Notes under the pieces: model-generated | The model's database searches: none | What the model was told of the DNA's origin: nothing | The model's input: the letters and a program-made list of their open reading frames with translations, nothing else | Part shown: positions 41,066 through 50,970 of the stretch, piece by piece | How the letters are laid out: each line of letters starts with the position of its first letter | Numbering within the stretch: position 1 is the stretch's first letter | Assembly (NCBI GenBank): GCA_030429495.1 | Contig: JAUIFH010000006.1 | Span: forward strand, 186,001 to 250,000 | DNA length: 64,000 bases | Direction of reading: 5' to 3' | DNA from: Alphaproteobacteria bacterium | GTDB taxonomy: Bacteria > Pseudomonadota > Alphaproteobacteria > Rhodobacterales > Rhodobacteraceae | Program-made: the position numbers and the translations under genes

Positions 41066-42049
41066 ATGCGTTGGGTTCTTTGGTTGGTCACGGTCATCGC
41101 GGCGCTGTACGGCGGCTACTGGTTCGTCGGATCGCGCGCGCTCATGCAAGGGGCCGGCGCGGCCCTGTCCGAGATGCAGGCCGCCGGACGGGCGGACTAT
41201 GCCACGTTCGAAGTCACGGGCTTCCCCTCGCGCTTCGACATGACGGTGACGGAACCTGAACTCGTCAGCGCGGACGGCACGCTGCGCTGGTCGGCGCCGG
41301 ATCTGCATATCTACGCGCTGTCCTACAAACCGCACCACATCATCGCGGTACTTCCAACGGCGATGACCGTCACGCTCGGCCCTGAGACCCTTTCGGTGAC
41401 GTCCGACGACCTGCGCGCCAGCGCGGTCTTCGGTATCGACCCTGCTCTGCCGCTCCTGCGGGCGCAGTCGATAGGCACCTCACCCGCCCTGTCCTCCGAC
41501 CGGGGCTGGGGTGCGTCGGCGCGGGAGGTCCGGGTCGCGCTGCGGCAGGGCGCGGACGCGACCGAGCAGGAGTTCGGCCTCGAAGTGCTCATGCCGCGCC
41601 TGTCGGGCCTGCCCGCGACGCTTGTCGCGCGCGACGGGTCCCTGCCGGTGGAGGGCGAACGGATACGGTTTGACGCGGTCTTGCGCCTTGACCGGCCTCT
41701 CGACCGTTTCGCCGCCGAACAGCCGGTTCACGTGACCGCCGCTGATCTGCATGCGATCAACCTTGATTGGGGTCCGGTGCGCCTTTCAGGGGCAGGAAGC
41801 ATCGAGATATCGGCCTCCGGCTATCCCGAAGGGCGGTTCGACCTCGACGTGCGGAACTGGCGCCCCGCGCTCGGCCTCGCGACCGGCCTCGGCCTGATCC
41901 GCGCCGAAGTCGCGCCGACCGTCAAACGCGCGCTCGAACAGCTTGCACTTGCCGGCGGGGACGCCGAGACGCTGTCGCTGCCCCTCGTCTTCGCCGGCGG
42001 ACGGATGAGCCTTGGACCGGTTCCCCTCGGGCCGGCGCCGCGTTTCTGA
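41066..42049 (+). CDS. DUF2125 domain protein
   Basis: A 327-aa protein of a family found in alphaproteobacteria. An N-terminal membrane anchor (WVLWLVTVIAALYGGYWFV) is followed by a periplasmic beta-rich domain containing GFPSRFDMTVTEPEL, the conserved DUF2125 motif, and repeated strand pairs to the C-terminus. It may relate to AsmA/YdbH-type envelope lipid-handling proteins, but the function is not established. Good RBS (AGGAAAGG). Confidence 0.88.
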   Translation: MRWVLWLVTVIAALYGGYWFVGSRALMQGAGAALSEMQAAGRADYATFEVTGFPSRFDMTVTEPELVSADGTLRWSAPDLHIYALSYKPHHIIAVLPTAMTVTLGPETLSVTSDDLRASAVFGIDPALPLLRAQSIGTSPALSSDRGWGASAREVRVALRQGADATEQEFGLEVLMPRLSGLPATLVARDGSLPVEGERIRFDAVLRLDRPLDRFAAEQPVHVTAADLHAINLDWGPVRLSGAGSIEISASGYPEGRFDLDVRNWRPALGLATGLGLIRAEVAPTVKRALEQLALAGGDAETLSLPLVFAGGRMSLGPVPLGPAPRF

Positions 42050-42156
42050 CTTGCGGCGCTTCTCGCCCTGGTATTTCGGGTTCACGCCGGACTAGGTTTC
42101 GGACTTTTTCCGTTCGAATTCTATTACTTACAAATTCAAGCAAAACCCAGAGAGCG

Positions 42157-42966
42157 TCAGCGGCAATAGGGGCCGCGCCCCCGTGCGGTATCAAGATGGA
42201 AATGGTCGTGATGGTGGCGATCCGAACCGGGGCCGAGCACGGTGTTGAACGGTCCGCAGGCGGCCTTGCGCATCTTGCTCAGCGCCTTGCCGTACTCCTT
42301 CGAGCCCCAGCCTTTCTCCACCGTCACCGCCGTTCCGTTCGCGAGCAGGATGGCCGAGATGTCGACGGCGCGGCCTTTGCCATGTTCCGATATCTTCGCG
42401 CCTTTGACGTTGTTGCGCCCCCGGCAGGCGTAGCTCGCGGCGACCTGCAAGGCGGTGACGCCGCCGCCCTTTCGGCCGACCGCCGGCTTCACCCCCGTCT
42501 CGACCCAGGTCTTGAGCGCCTTCGCCGTCGCGCAGTCCATCGCCGCCGGCTGGGTGAGCGCAACACCCGCGACCGAGATCACGCTGACGCCATCCTCAAG
42601 CCCGCACCCCTTGAGCCTTGCCGTAATCGGCGGAATGGTCTTGCCCTTGAGCGCCGGATCGCCGCACAGCGCTCCCTTGCGCCCGGTCGTGGCCTCGGGC
42701 GCGGGCTGGGTGCGGACGGCAGCCGCGGGTGTAACCTTTGCAACCGGTCGCACCGATGAAGGGCGCGGCGCGGGATAGAGTGACCGGGTCGGCGCATAAG
42801 CTGAAAAGCGTGACGCCGCGGGTTGGACGGCGGCGGGGGTCAGGATCGGGCGCGGCGCGGGGTGCGGTGACCGTTCGGGCGGGTTCGCCGATGCCGCGCC
42901 AAGACAGGCCATGACGACGCAGGCGGCAAGGGGCAGAAGCCCCCGGGCTGCCCGGCGGCCATTCAT
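42157..42966 (-). CDS. Extensin-like family protein (secreted)
   Basis: A 269-aa exported protein. It has a signal peptide (GLLPLAACVVMACLGAASA), a Pro/Ala/Arg-rich linker (about 28-90), then the extensin-like C-terminal domain (about 98-266). The domain has CGDPALKGKTIPPI, DGVSVISVAGVALTQPAAM, ASYACRGRNNVKGAKISEHG and HHHDHFHLDTARG, ending in Cys. The His-rich HxxDHFH motif resembles D-Ala-D-Ala peptidases, so a peptidoglycan role is likely. Overlaps tyrA by 4 bp. Confidence 0.9.
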   Translation of the reverse strand: MNGRRAARGLLPLAACVVMACLGAASANPPERSPHPAPRPILTPAAVQPAASRFSAYAPTRSLYPAPRPSSVRPVAKVTPAAAVRTQPAPEATTGRKGALCGDPALKGKTIPPITARLKGCGLEDGVSVISVAGVALTQPAAMDCATAKALKTWVETGVKPAVGRKGGGVTALQVAASYACRGRNNVKGAKISEHGKGRAVDISAILLANGTAVTVEKGWGSKEYGKALSKMRKAACGPFNTVLGPGSDRHHHDHFHLDTARGRGPYCR

Positions 42967-43886
42967 GCGTCATCTGCCTTCGCCCGGCCGAAGTCCGGTG
43001 CGGAGGTGTCCTGCCCGGCTTCGATGATGCCGCGGCGGATCGCCCGGGTCCGCGTGAAATAGTCGAACAATGCCTGCCCGTCGCCCATCCGGATCGCCCG
43101 CTGAAGCGCGAACAACTCCTCGGTGAAGCGGCCGAGGACGTCGAGTGTCGCCTCCCGATTGGTCAGGAACACATCGCGCCACATCGTCGGGTCGGACGCT
43201 GCAATGCGGGTGAAGTCGCGGAAACCGGCGGCCGAGTACTTGATGATCTCGCTTTCCGTAACGCGCCGAAGATGATCGGCGACGCCAACCATCGTGTAGG
43301 CGATAAGGTGGGGCGTGTGGCTTGTCACCGCGAGAACGACATCGTGATGCGCTGCGTCCATCTCTTCGACTTTCGCACCCATGCCCTCCCACAGGGCGCG
43401 CAGGCGCGCCACGGCATCGGGCGCGGCTTCGCCGGGAATGAGCAGCGTAAACCTGTTCTGGAAAAGCGTCGCAAAACCCGAACGCGGGCCGGAATGCTCG
43501 GTCCCTGCCAACGGATGGCCGGGGACGAAATTGATATCCTCCGGCAGATGCGGCCCGACCGCCTCGATCACCGCCTGTTTGACAGAGCCGACATCAGTGA
43601 CCGTTGCACCGGGGGTAAGCCACGGGCCGATCTCCTCGGCGACCGCCCCCATCACGCCGACCGGCACGGCGAGAACCACGAGGTCAGCGCCCTTGGCGGC
43701 CTCGGCGGCTGTCTCGAAAACCTCGTCGCAGAACCCGATCTCAAGCGCGGCAGCGCGCGTCTCGGCGGTTTTCGCGTGGCCGACGACGGTGCCGGCGAGG
43801 CCCCATTTCTTCATCGCGTGTCCCATCGACGACGCGATGAGGCCAAGCCCGATCAGGGCCACTCGGTCGTAGATCTGCGCGCTCAT
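42963..43886 (-). CDS. tyrC: Prephenate/arogenate dehydrogenase (cyclohexadienyl dehydrogenase)
   Basis: Tyrosine biosynthesis: oxidative decarboxylation of prephenate or arogenate. The protein is 307 aa. It has a Rossmann motif [17 protein letters not shown] (about 9-25), [25 protein letters not shown], and the catalytic [12 protein letters not shown] (about 122-133). TyrA-specific helices follow ([18 protein letters not shown]). No ACT domain. Overlaps hisC by 4 bp (ATGA) and the extensin gene by 4 bp, giving a hisC-tyrC-extensin operon. Cofactor and substrate preference cannot be read off. Confidence 0.93.
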   Translation of the reverse strand: MSAQIYDRVALIGLGLIASSMGHAMKKWGLAGTVVGHAKTAETRAAALEIGFCDEVFETAAEAAKGADLVVLAVPVGVMGAVAEEIGPWLTPGATVTDVGSVKQAVIEAVGPHLPEDINFVPGHPLAGTEHSGPRSGFATLFQNRFTLLIPGEAAPDAVARLRALWEGMGAKVEEMDAAHHDVVLAVTSHTPHLIAYTMVGVADHLRRVTESEIIKYSAAGFRDFTRIAASDPTMWRDVFLTNREATLDVLGRFTEELFALQRAIRMGDGQALFDYFTRTRAIRRGIIEAGQDTSAPDFGRAKADDA

Positions 43887-44968
43887 GTCTGCCCCTTGAA
43901 ATCACGGATGGCATCCGCGACGAGCCGGCAGGCGGCCGCATCGCCGATGGTTATGCGCAGACAATGCGGCAGGCCGTAGCCGGCAACCCGGCGCACGATC
44001 AGACCGCGCGCCTGAAGGAAGGCGTCGCAGGCCGCCGCCTCGGCCTCGTCGGCGAAACGGGCGAGGATGAAGTTCGCGGTCGAAGTGTCGGACGGCAGGC
44101 CACTTTCGGCGAGCGACTTGGCCAGCCATGTGCGCAGCCGCGCATTTTCTTCCCGGCACTTTTCAACGTAGTCGCCGTCGCGCACCGCGGCTTCGGCCGC
44201 CTCCAGCTGCGCATTCGACAGGTTGAACGGCCCACGGATGCGGTTCAGCACATCGATGATCGCCTGAGGGCCGTAGCCCCAGCCGATCCTGAGCCCACCA
44301 AGCCCGTAGATCTTGGAAAAGGTGCGCGTCATGAAGACATTGGGCCGCACCGTCGCAAGCGCCGCGCCGCCATCGTAGCCCTCGACATACTCCGCGTAGG
44401 CGCCGTCAAGGACAAGGATCGCCTGATCCGGGAGACCATCGGCGAGCCGCTCGATCTCCGGCAGGCCGATCATCGTGCCGGTCGGGTTGTTCGGATTGGC
44501 GATGAAGACAAGCTTCGTGGCCGGCCCGCAGGCGGCAAGCAGCGCGTCCACGTCCGTCGTGCGGTCCCGCTCACGCACCGATACCGGCGTCGCGCCGGCT
44601 GCGCGGGCCGAGATCTTGTACATCAGGAACCCGTGCTCGGTGAACACGACCTCATCACCCGGCCCGGCATAGGCCTGGCAGAGGAAGTGAATGATCTCGT
44701 CCGAACCGACGCCGCAGATGATCCGCGCGGGATCGAGCCCGTGCGCCTCGCCGATCGCCTCGCGCAGCTTCGCGTGATCGGTCGAGGGATAGCGGTGCAG
44801 CTTGTCGGCGGCCCGCCGGAACGCGTCCTTTGTGGCCTCGGACGGCCCGAACGGGTTTTCGTTCGACGAGAGCTTCACCGCGTCGGTGACGCCGGCCACA
44901 TGCGACGCGCCACCCTGGTAGAGCGCGATCTCCATGATCCCCGGTTGCGGGCGGATGTGGTCGGTCAT
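43883..44968 (-). CDS. hisC: Histidinol-phosphate / aromatic aminotransferase
   Basis: Fold-type I PLP aminotransferase, 361 aa. It has [18 protein letters not shown] at the N-terminus, [38 protein letters not shown] and the Schiff-base Lys in [19 protein letters not shown] (about residue 217). Sitting upstream of the prephenate dehydrogenase gene, it may also serve tyrosine and phenylalanine synthesis, as many HisC paralogues do. Confidence 0.93.
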   Translation of the reverse strand: MTDHIRPQPGIMEIALYQGGASHVAGVTDAVKLSSNENPFGPSEATKDAFRRAADKLHRYPSTDHAKLREAIGEAHGLDPARIICGVGSDEIIHFLCQAYAGPGDEVVFTEHGFLMYKISARAAGATPVSVRERDRTTDVDALLAACGPATKLVFIANPNNPTGTMIGLPEIERLADGLPDQAILVLDGAYAEYVEGYDGGAALATVRPNVFMTRTFSKIYGLGGLRIGWGYGPQAIIDVLNRIRGPFNLSNAQLEAAEAAVRDGDYVEKCREENARLRTWLAKSLAESGLPSDTSTANFILARFADEAEAAACDAFLQARGLIVRRVAGYGLPHCLRITIGDAAACRLVADAIRDFKGQT

Positions 44969-45041
44969 CGGTTGCGTCTCCGAAACTCGGGGCTTTCTAG
45001 CGGGCGCATTGCACCATTGCCAGCGCGTTGTTTGATAAACA

Positions 45042-45070
45042 AAAAGGGCCGCGGCAGATGCCGCGGCCCT
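45042..45070 (-). terminator. Intrinsic terminator of rpsD
   Basis: Ten-bp perfect stem GGGCCGCGGC / GCCGCGGCCC with a 4-nt loop, followed on the minus strand by TTTTTG. 24 bp after the rpsD stop. Confidence 0.93.
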
Positions 45071-45094
45071 CCTGAAACAGGGTTTGGACCCGGC

Positions 45095-45718
45095 TTAGCC
45101 GTTCTTAGCGTAATATTCGACGACGAGGTTCGGTTCCATCTGAACCGCGTAGGGAACGTCGCCAAGCGCGGGGGTACGCACGAAGGTCGCGGTCATCTTG
45201 GAATGGTCCGCCTCGATGTAGTCCGGCACGTCACGCTCGGCGAGGCCGACGGCCTCGAGCACGAGCGCGAGTTGCTTCGACTTGTCGCGAACGGCGACCA
45301 CATCGCCTTCGCGGAGGCGGTAGGAACCGATGTTGACGCGCTTGCCGTTCACCGTGACATGTCCGTGGTTCACGAACTGGCGCGCGGCGAAGATCGTCGG
45401 CACGAACTTGGCGCGGTAGACGACGGCGTCCAGACGGCGCTCAAGAAGGCCGATCAGGTTCTCACCGGTGTCGCCCTTCACGCGCGACGCTTCGGTGTAG
45501 ATGCGCTTGAACTGCTTCTCGGTCAGGTCGCCGTAGTAGCCCTTGAGTTTCTGCTTGGCGCGGAGCTGCGTGCCGAAGTCGGAAAGCTTGGCCTTGCGGC
45601 GCTGGCCGTGCTGGCCGGGGCCGTATTCGCGGCGGTTGACCGGGGATTTCGGACGGCCCCAGATGTTTTCGCCCATCCGGCGGTCGATCTTGTACTTGGC
45701 AGAGGTGCGTTTGGTCAC
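45095..45718 (-). CDS. rpsD: 30S ribosomal protein S4
   Basis: Primary 16S rRNA-binding protein needed for 30S assembly and accuracy, 207 aa. The N-terminal domain has [20 protein letters not shown] and [17 protein letters not shown]. The S4 RNA-binding domain has [20 protein letters not shown] and [19 protein letters not shown]. The start is a GTG at 45718 with a strong AAGGAGATC. Monocistronic with its own terminator, outside any ribosomal operon, as usual in Rhodobacterales. Confidence 0.98.
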   Translation of the reverse strand: MTKRTSAKYKIDRRMGENIWGRPKSPVNRREYGPGQHGQRRKAKLSDFGTQLRAKQKLKGYYGDLTEKQFKRIYTEASRVKGDTGENLIGLLERRLDAVVYRAKFVPTIFAARQFVNHGHVTVNGKRVNIGSYRLREGDVVAVRDKSKQLALVLEAVGLAERDVPDYIEADHSKMTATFVRTPALGDVPYAVQMEPNLVVEYYAKNG

Positions 45719-45905
45719 CGCTGATCTCCTTCTAAGGACGCCGCCGATGGCGGCTATGAAGGGCGTTGTCCTTTCCCTTTCGGGCGACAGGCTTCCCCTT
45801 GCGGGGTCCACCAACACCAAATGAAAGCCCGGGCACATTCGTCCCGGGACGGGCGGCTTATACAGCCCGGAGAGGGGGAGTCAATGCCCCCTGCCCCGAA
45901 TACGG

Positions 45906-46970
45906 TCAGGCAGCTTCGTGGCGCAGGATCGCCGCTTCCGATCCGTTCAGGTTCCGGCGGGCATAGTCGCCATAGACGTTGGGATCCTCTCTCAGCCCCG
46001 GCACAAGGTCCAGCAAGGCTGCGCGCTGGCTGTCCTCGATAAGGTCAAGGTCGGCGCTGGCGGGGTGGAAGCTTTCGGTCTCAAGCCCGTTGGCCCAGAC
46101 GATCTCGTGCCGTTCCGTCATCAGATGAATATAGGTCACCTCGCGCAGGCCCGTTTCGGTGAGGATGCCGCGGCCATCGACCAGATCACGGGCCGCCACC
46201 AGAACTTCGGGCTGGTTGAACAGCGCGCGCGCATGGTCGCCACGGATCAGCATCCGGTGGTCGGGCGACACGATCAGGTCGCCCTCGGGCTGGTCCAGCC
46301 CGATCGCGCCGGCGCGGATGCGGATCGGCCGCAGATAGGGCATCGCGTAAAGTCGCGCGCCGCTCATCCTCCGTGCGCCGCTCCAGAGAACCGCCTGATC
46401 GCCGTCGTCGCGGGTGGAGATGCGGTCGCCAGCGCGGATCGCCTCTACCGGCCGGGGCCCGTCGGGCGTCGCGATGAGCGTTCCGGGCGTGAAGCAGATC
46501 ACGCCGCGCCGTTCGCCCACCGCCACCGGGGCGCGTTGACCGGACTCGTTGACGACGAACAGATCGGTCTGCTTCGGCGGCAACGCCCCCGCGAAGGCAA
46601 GCAGCGTTCCCTCCGCGACCGTTTCGATTGCCGTCACGGCATACAGGTCGTGGCCATCGGTGACGACGAACCCCTTGCCGAGCTGCACGGCCGGAAAGTC
46701 CGGCGCTGCCTTCTGCTCCACACCCGCGGAGAGTTTTGCACCGAAGAGACGGCGCACCGATCGGGCGGCACGTTCGCGCAGATCGGCCTCGCCGGCGGGC
46801 CGCCCGAGCACAAGTAGCTCTGCCGGTCCGTCGACCCGCAAGGCATCGCCCGACCACCGCCAAACCGCGCCCGCAGCAAGCGCCGCGAGAGGCGCCGCAC
46901 GGATACCGTCGGTTTCGGTTTGCCCAAGTGGAATGACATAGGTGCCGCGCTGGCACGCGTTGCTGCTCAT
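45906..46970 (-). CDS. Hint-domain (Hint_2) protein
   Basis: A 354-aa protein common as paralogues in Rhodobacterales. The N-terminal ~155 residues include a beta-rich region (ALRVDGPAELLVLGRPAGE). The Hint module starts with CFTPGTLIATPDGPRPVEAI (about 159-178), continues with AGDRISTRDDGDQAV and SPDHRMLIRGDHARALF, and ends WANGLETESFHP. The Hint fold suggests autoprocessing at the Cys, but no intein insertion or terminal HNC is seen. I start at the ATG at 46970 (MSSNACQRGTYVIPLGQTE) with GAGGGCGGG upstream; a longer frame adds 20 residues. Confidence 0.85.
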   Translation of the reverse strand: MSSNACQRGTYVIPLGQTETDGIRAAPLAALAAGAVWRWSGDALRVDGPAELLVLGRPAGEADLRERAARSVRRLFGAKLSAGVEQKAAPDFPAVQLGKGFVVTDGHDLYAVTAIETVAEGTLLAFAGALPPKQTDLFVVNESGQRAPVAVGERRGVICFTPGTLIATPDGPRPVEAIRAGDRISTRDDGDQAVLWSGARRMSGARLYAMPYLRPIRIRAGAIGLDQPEGDLIVSPDHRMLIRGDHARALFNQPEVLVAARDLVDGRGILTETGLREVTYIHLMTERHEIVWANGLETESFHPASADLDLIEDSQRAALLDLVPGLREDPNVYGDYARRNLNGSEAAILRHEAA

Positions 46971-47012
46971 GATCCCGCCCTCGTTCTTGTTGTTCCGGCT
47001 CTTTGGCCGATT

Positions 47013-47028
47013 GTTAACGAAGGTTAAC
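47013..47028 (-). promoter_or_regulatory. Paired GTTAAC motif upstream of the Hint gene (CtrA-like)
   Basis: GTTAAC-GAAG-GTTAAC lies 43 bp upstream of the Hint gene start. It resembles the alphaproteobacterial CtrA box TTAA-N7-TTAA, but the spacing between TTAA cores is 6 rather than 7, so binding is uncertain. Confidence 0.35.
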
Positions 47029-47126
47029 ACCAGGCTGGATTCATTGGGAATCCGTTTGACGCCAGGGGATGGAACCCGGCGCGTGGCTGTTGCGGAAAGG
47101 ACTCTCTTGGCCTCAAGAGGCGGGCG

Positions 47127-47813
47127 TCATTCCAGCCAGTGGCGATAGTCGCTTACAAGCAGACGCTTCGGCGCCTCGTCTTCCTCGATGTCGGAGAACC
47201 GCCCGATCGGCTCTCGGAATACATTGTCGGTCTCGTCGTCGTTCACGGTCGAAACCTCGCCGATCAGCACATCGCCCCCCTCACCCCAAAAGGCGTGCCA
47301 GTCCCCCGGCATCAGGGTCACGCTTTCGCCGGGCGCGAGCTTCAGCTTCTCGCCCGGTGCGAAGGCGCGGCGGATGCCGTCGCACCGGACCATCCCACCG
47401 CGATCCTTGGCGAAGCGGCCGTTGTCGTCGGAGCCGTAGAGCTCGACCACCAAGGTCGCGCCGCCGCGATTGATGATATCCTCGGCCTTGATCACATGGG
47501 TGTGCATGGGGCTGAGTTGGTCCTGCCGCGAGATCAGCAGCTTCTCGGCATAGCACATGCCGCCACCGCGCTGGAGGTCAGCCAGCCGCCCGTTCCGCAG
47601 GGTGAAGAGGAACAGCCCCATCTCGTCGAACCGCCCGGCGCCGTAGTCTGTGATGTCCCAGCCGCAGCGCGCGTCGATCACATGGCGCGCCTCGTCACGC
47701 CGCGCCCGGAACATATCGGGCGACCATCGGGCGAAGGGCGGCAGGACAAAGCCGTGAGCGCGGATCATCTCCTCTGCCGCGGCCATGATTTCGTTGATAC
47801 GGGATCGTTTCAT
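47127..47813 (-). CDS. D-lyxose/D-mannose isomerase-type cupin protein
   Basis: A 228-aa cupin of the D-lyxose ketol-isomerase family, which interconverts aldose and ketose sugars with a Mn/Zn centre. Metal ligands are visible in SPMHTHVIKAEDIINRGG (His-x-His ... Glu) and in PGDWHAFWGEGG (His). I start at MKRSRINEIMAAAEEMI (47813); the longer frame adds 35 residues overlapping the divergent promoter. It diverges from the sugar-acid dehydratase gene (98 bp), suggesting one catabolic locus. Confidence 0.85.
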   Translation of the reverse strand: MKRSRINEIMAAAEEMIRAHGFVLPPFARWSPDMFRARRDEARHVIDARCGWDITDYGAGRFDEMGLFLFTLRNGRLADLQRGGGMCYAEKLLISRQDQLSPMHTHVIKAEDIINRGGATLVVELYGSDDNGRFAKDRGGMVRCDGIRRAFAPGEKLKLAPGESVTLMPGDWHAFWGEGGDVLIGEVSTVNDDETDNVFREPIGRFSDIEEDEAPKRLLVSDYRHWLE

Positions 47814-47911
47814 CGGATGGCTTTCGCTGGCGGCCGGCACGGACCTTGTCATTGACCGGGCCATGATATTCAGTTGCGCCACGGATGGAAATCGGCGGCG
47901 GATCGGGAGCG

Positions 47912-49708
47912 ATGACACGGATCAAGGCGGAACAGTTGCGGTCACGGCAATGGTTCATGAATCCCGACGACCCGGAGATGACGGCGCTCTATCTAGAACG
48001 CTATCTGAACTACGGCCTCACGCGGGAAGAGTTGCAGGAAGGCAAGCCGATTATCGGCATCGCGCAGACCGGCAGTGACCTCAGCCCCTGCAACCGCCAC
48101 CATATCGAACTGACCAAGCGGGTCCGCGACGGAATCATCGCCGCCGGCGGGACAGCGATTGAGATCCCGGTTCATCCGATCCAGGAAACCGGCAAGCGGC
48201 CGACCGCGATGCTTGACCGCAACCTTGCCTATCTGAGCCTTGTCGAGAGCCTCTACGGCTATCCAATAGACGGCGTCGTCCTGAATATCGGCTGCGACAA
48301 GACCACGCCGGCGCTTCTCATGGCGGCGGCCACGGTCAACATCCCGGCAATCGCGCTCAGCGTCGGACCGATGCTGAACGGTTGGTTCCGGGGTGAACGC
48401 GCAGGCTCCGGCACGGTCGTCTGGAAGGCGCGAGAGCTTCTTGCGGCGGGCGAGATCGACGATGCCGGTTTTATGGACCTCGTGGCAAGCTCCGCCCCCT
48501 CTGTCGGCTATTGCAACACGATGGGCACCGCGACCACGATGAATTCTCTTGCCGAAGCGCTCGGAATGCAGTTGCCGGGCTCCGCCGCGATCCCCGCCCC
48601 CTACCGCGAACGTGGCCAGATCGCCTACGAGACCGGCCGGCGCATCGTCAGGATGGTGTGGGACGATCTTCGCCCCTCCGACATCATGACCCGCGAGGCT
48701 TTCGAGAACGCCATCGTCGTCAACTCGGCCATCGGCGGGTCCACCAACGCGCCGATCCACCTGAATGCGATCGCGCGGCATCTTGGCGTGCCGCTCGACA
48801 ATGACGATTGGCAGCGGATCGGCCACCACGTCCCGCTTCTAGTGAACCTCCAGCCCGCCGGTGCGTATCTCGGCGAAGACTTCCATCGCGCCGGGGGCGT
48901 TCCGGCGGTCGTCGGCGAACTGCTGGAAGCCGGGCTGCTTCCCCATCCCGGCGCAATCACCGCGAACGGGCAGACCATCGCGACGAACAGCGCGAACAGA
49001 CGCTCTGACAACGCCGATGTCATCCGCCCGGCCACCGATCCGATGGTGCGCGATGCCGGTTTCATCAACCTCAAGGGTAATCTCTTCGACAGCGCGATCA
49101 TGAAGACGAGCGTGATCGGCGCGGAGTTTCGAAACCGCTACCTGTCAAACCCGGCTGACCCCGACGCGTTCGAAGGCCGCGCGGTCGTCTTCGACGGGCC
49201 GGAAGACTACCACGCCCGGATCGACGACCCGGCCGAGGCGATCGACGATCGCTGCATCCTCGTGATGCGCGGCACGGGACCGAAGGGCTATCCCGGCGGC
49301 GCCGAAGTCGTGAACATGCGGGCGCCGTCCTACCTGCTGAAGCTGGGCGTCAAGGCGCTGCCCTGCATCGGCGACGGCCGGCAATCGGGCACGTCCGGGT
49401 CGCCCTCGATCCTCAATGCTTCGCCTGAGGCAGCAGATGGCGGAGGGCTGGCGCTGCTGCGAACCGGCGACCGCGTGCGGATCGACCTCCGCAAATGCAC
49501 GGCTGACATGCTGGTCGATCAGGGCGAACTGGCCCGACGGGCGCAGGACCTTGTAGCCGCAGGCGGCTATGCCACGCCCGAGAGTCAGTCGCCCTGGCAG
49601 CACTATTTCCGCGAACTGGTCGGACCTTTCGACCGAGGAATGGTTCTGCGCGACGCGCCCGAATACCGCGACATTGCCCGCAAGGGCGTCCCGCGCAACA
49701 ACCACTGA
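47912..49708 (+). CDS. IlvD/Edd-family sugar-acid dehydratase
   Basis: Fe-S-dependent dehydratase, 598 aa, most like the arabinonate/xylonate branch rather than biosynthetic IlvD. Cysteines that could hold a [2Fe-2S] cluster are in [29 protein letters not shown] and [20 protein letters not shown]. The Mg/Lys region and C-terminal [20 protein letters not shown] are typical of the family. The ATG at 47912 is chosen over one nine codons earlier. It converges on an enolase-superfamily gene with a 2-bp gap and diverges from the sugar isomerase gene. The substrate is inferred only as a pentonate or hexonate. Confidence 0.9.
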   Translation: MTRIKAEQLRSRQWFMNPDDPEMTALYLERYLNYGLTREELQEGKPIIGIAQTGSDLSPCNRHHIELTKRVRDGIIAAGGTAIEIPVHPIQETGKRPTAMLDRNLAYLSLVESLYGYPIDGVVLNIGCDKTTPALLMAAATVNIPAIALSVGPMLNGWFRGERAGSGTVVWKARELLAAGEIDDAGFMDLVASSAPSVGYCNTMGTATTMNSLAEALGMQLPGSAAIPAPYRERGQIAYETGRRIVRMVWDDLRPSDIMTREAFENAIVVNSAIGGSTNAPIHLNAIARHLGVPLDNDDWQRIGHHVPLLVNLQPAGAYLGEDFHRAGGVPAVVGELLEAGLLPHPGAITANGQTIATNSANRRSDNADVIRPATDPMVRDAGFINLKGNLFDSAIMKTSVIGAEFRNRYLSNPADPDAFEGRAVVFDGPEDYHARIDDPAEAIDDRCILVMRGTGPKGYPGGAEVVNMRAPSYLLKLGVKALPCIGDGRQSGTSGSPSILNASPEAADGGGLALLRTGDRVRIDLRKCTADMLVDQGELARRAQDLVAAGGYATPESQSPWQHYFRELVGPFDRGMVLRDAPEYRDIARKGVPRNNH

Positions 49709-49710
49709 CG

Positions 49711-50814
49711 TCAGGCGGTCTCGCTGCTCCGGTAGCAGGCGTTCGCCAGCCACGCCGGATTGATCTCGACCCCCCAACCGGGCGCGTCGGGCACGGTCGC
49801 GTGGCCGTCCTCGATCCGGTAGGGATCACCAAGGAACAGCCCGTCCTGCCAGGGGTAGTATTCCAGCCCCTCTATCGAGAATTCGAGGTATTTTCCGGCG
49901 TTCGGGATCGCCCGTAGCAGGTGCATCGTGCACATCGTGACCAGCGATAAATTGGCGGCATGGGGGGTGACCGGCAGCCCCGCCTCGGCGGCCATCCGGC
50001 ATACTTCCAGCGTGCGATGGATGCCGCCCATATACATCACGTCCGGCTGCACGATATCGACCACCCGGCCGCGGATCATCGGCCGCCATGTGGTCAATTC
50101 GCAATCCTGCTCGCCGCCGGTCACGTCGATCGCAAGCGCATCGGTCACCTGCTTCGTCTGGTCGAATTCCCAGTAGGGGCATGGCTCCTCGAAATGGCCG
50201 ATCCCGTTATCCTCAAGCATCCGGCCCACCTCGATCGCGCGGGCGGGGCTGAAGCCGGAATTGCCGTCGACAAGCTTGTCGATCCCGTCGCCGAGCGCGG
50301 CCGACACAACGGGCACGACCGCCTCGGTCCGGCCGGACCATTCGTCGCGGTCGCGGCCGCATTCCGCCCCGACCCGCCATTTGAAGGCGGTAAAGCCCTT
50401 TTCGTCCCGCAACCGGACGAAGCGGCGCGCCTCATCCTCGGGCGAGATGTCACGGCGCATGGAACTGGCATAGGCCCGAATCCGCCCCGGCGTGCCTCCC
50501 AGAAGACTGACGACCGGCTTTTCCTCCAGCCTGCCCCGCAGGTCCCAAAGTGCGGTGTCGAGGCCCGTCATCGCGCGGCGCAGGTAGGAGCCGGGATACT
50601 TGTGCTCGCGTTCCCCTATCAGCGCCAGCGTATCGGCGAAGTCGAGCGCGTTGGTGCCAAGCGCATGCGGCGCGATCTGGCGATGGAATATCTCGCAAGT
50701 GATGTCGGCATTGTAGGTCGATACCTGCCCCCAACCGGTCGCGCCGGTATCGGTCGTGGCACACACGAAACCAACGAATTCATCGGTGAAGGTTTCAAGC
50801 CTGGCAATCTTCAT
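49711..50814 (-). CDS. Mandelate racemase/muconate lactonizing-type enolase-superfamily enzyme
   Basis: A 367-aa enolase-superfamily protein, probably a sugar-acid dehydratase. The capping domain is at the N-terminus. The barrel carries the general base in FKWRVG (Lys-x-Arg, about 145), metal ligands in KLVDGNSG (Asp), HFEEPCPYWE (Glu) and VTGGEQDC (Glu), and a His in LPVTPHAANLS. The KxR-plus-His arrangement fits acid-sugar dehydratases. Neighbouring isomerase and IlvD-like genes support sugar-acid catabolism. Exact substrate unknown. Confidence 0.9.
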   Translation of the reverse strand: MKIARLETFTDEFVGFVCATTDTGATGWGQVSTYNADITCEIFHRQIAPHALGTNALDFADTLALIGEREHKYPGSYLRRAMTGLDTALWDLRGRLEEKPVVSLLGGTPGRIRAYASSMRRDISPEDEARRFVRLRDEKGFTAFKWRVGAECGRDRDEWSGRTEAVVPVVSAALGDGIDKLVDGNSGFSPARAIEVGRMLEDNGIGHFEEPCPYWEFDQTKQVTDALAIDVTGGEQDCELTTWRPMIRGRVVDIVQPDVMYMGGIHRTLEVCRMAAEAGLPVTPHAANLSLVTMCTMHLLRAIPNAGKYLEFSIEGLEYYPWQDGLFLGDPYRIEDGHATVPDAPGWGVEINPAWLANACYRSSETA

Positions 50815-50970
50815 GGGGTGCTCCGCCTAGATGCGCCGCGATCGTGCAATACAGCCTGCACCGCCGCAAGGGTGCAGAGCGTCGGCGCCGTTGGGGGCCG
50901 GGCTTTCCTTCGCCCGGCATTTGCACGACACTCCGCGCGAGACCTGACCGACCCGAAGGAGCCGCCCAGA

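Noticed and set aside
45906..46970. Intein in the Hint-domain protein
   Set aside because: No endonuclease insert, no extein homology on either side and no terminal HNC; it fits the stand-alone Hint_2 family.
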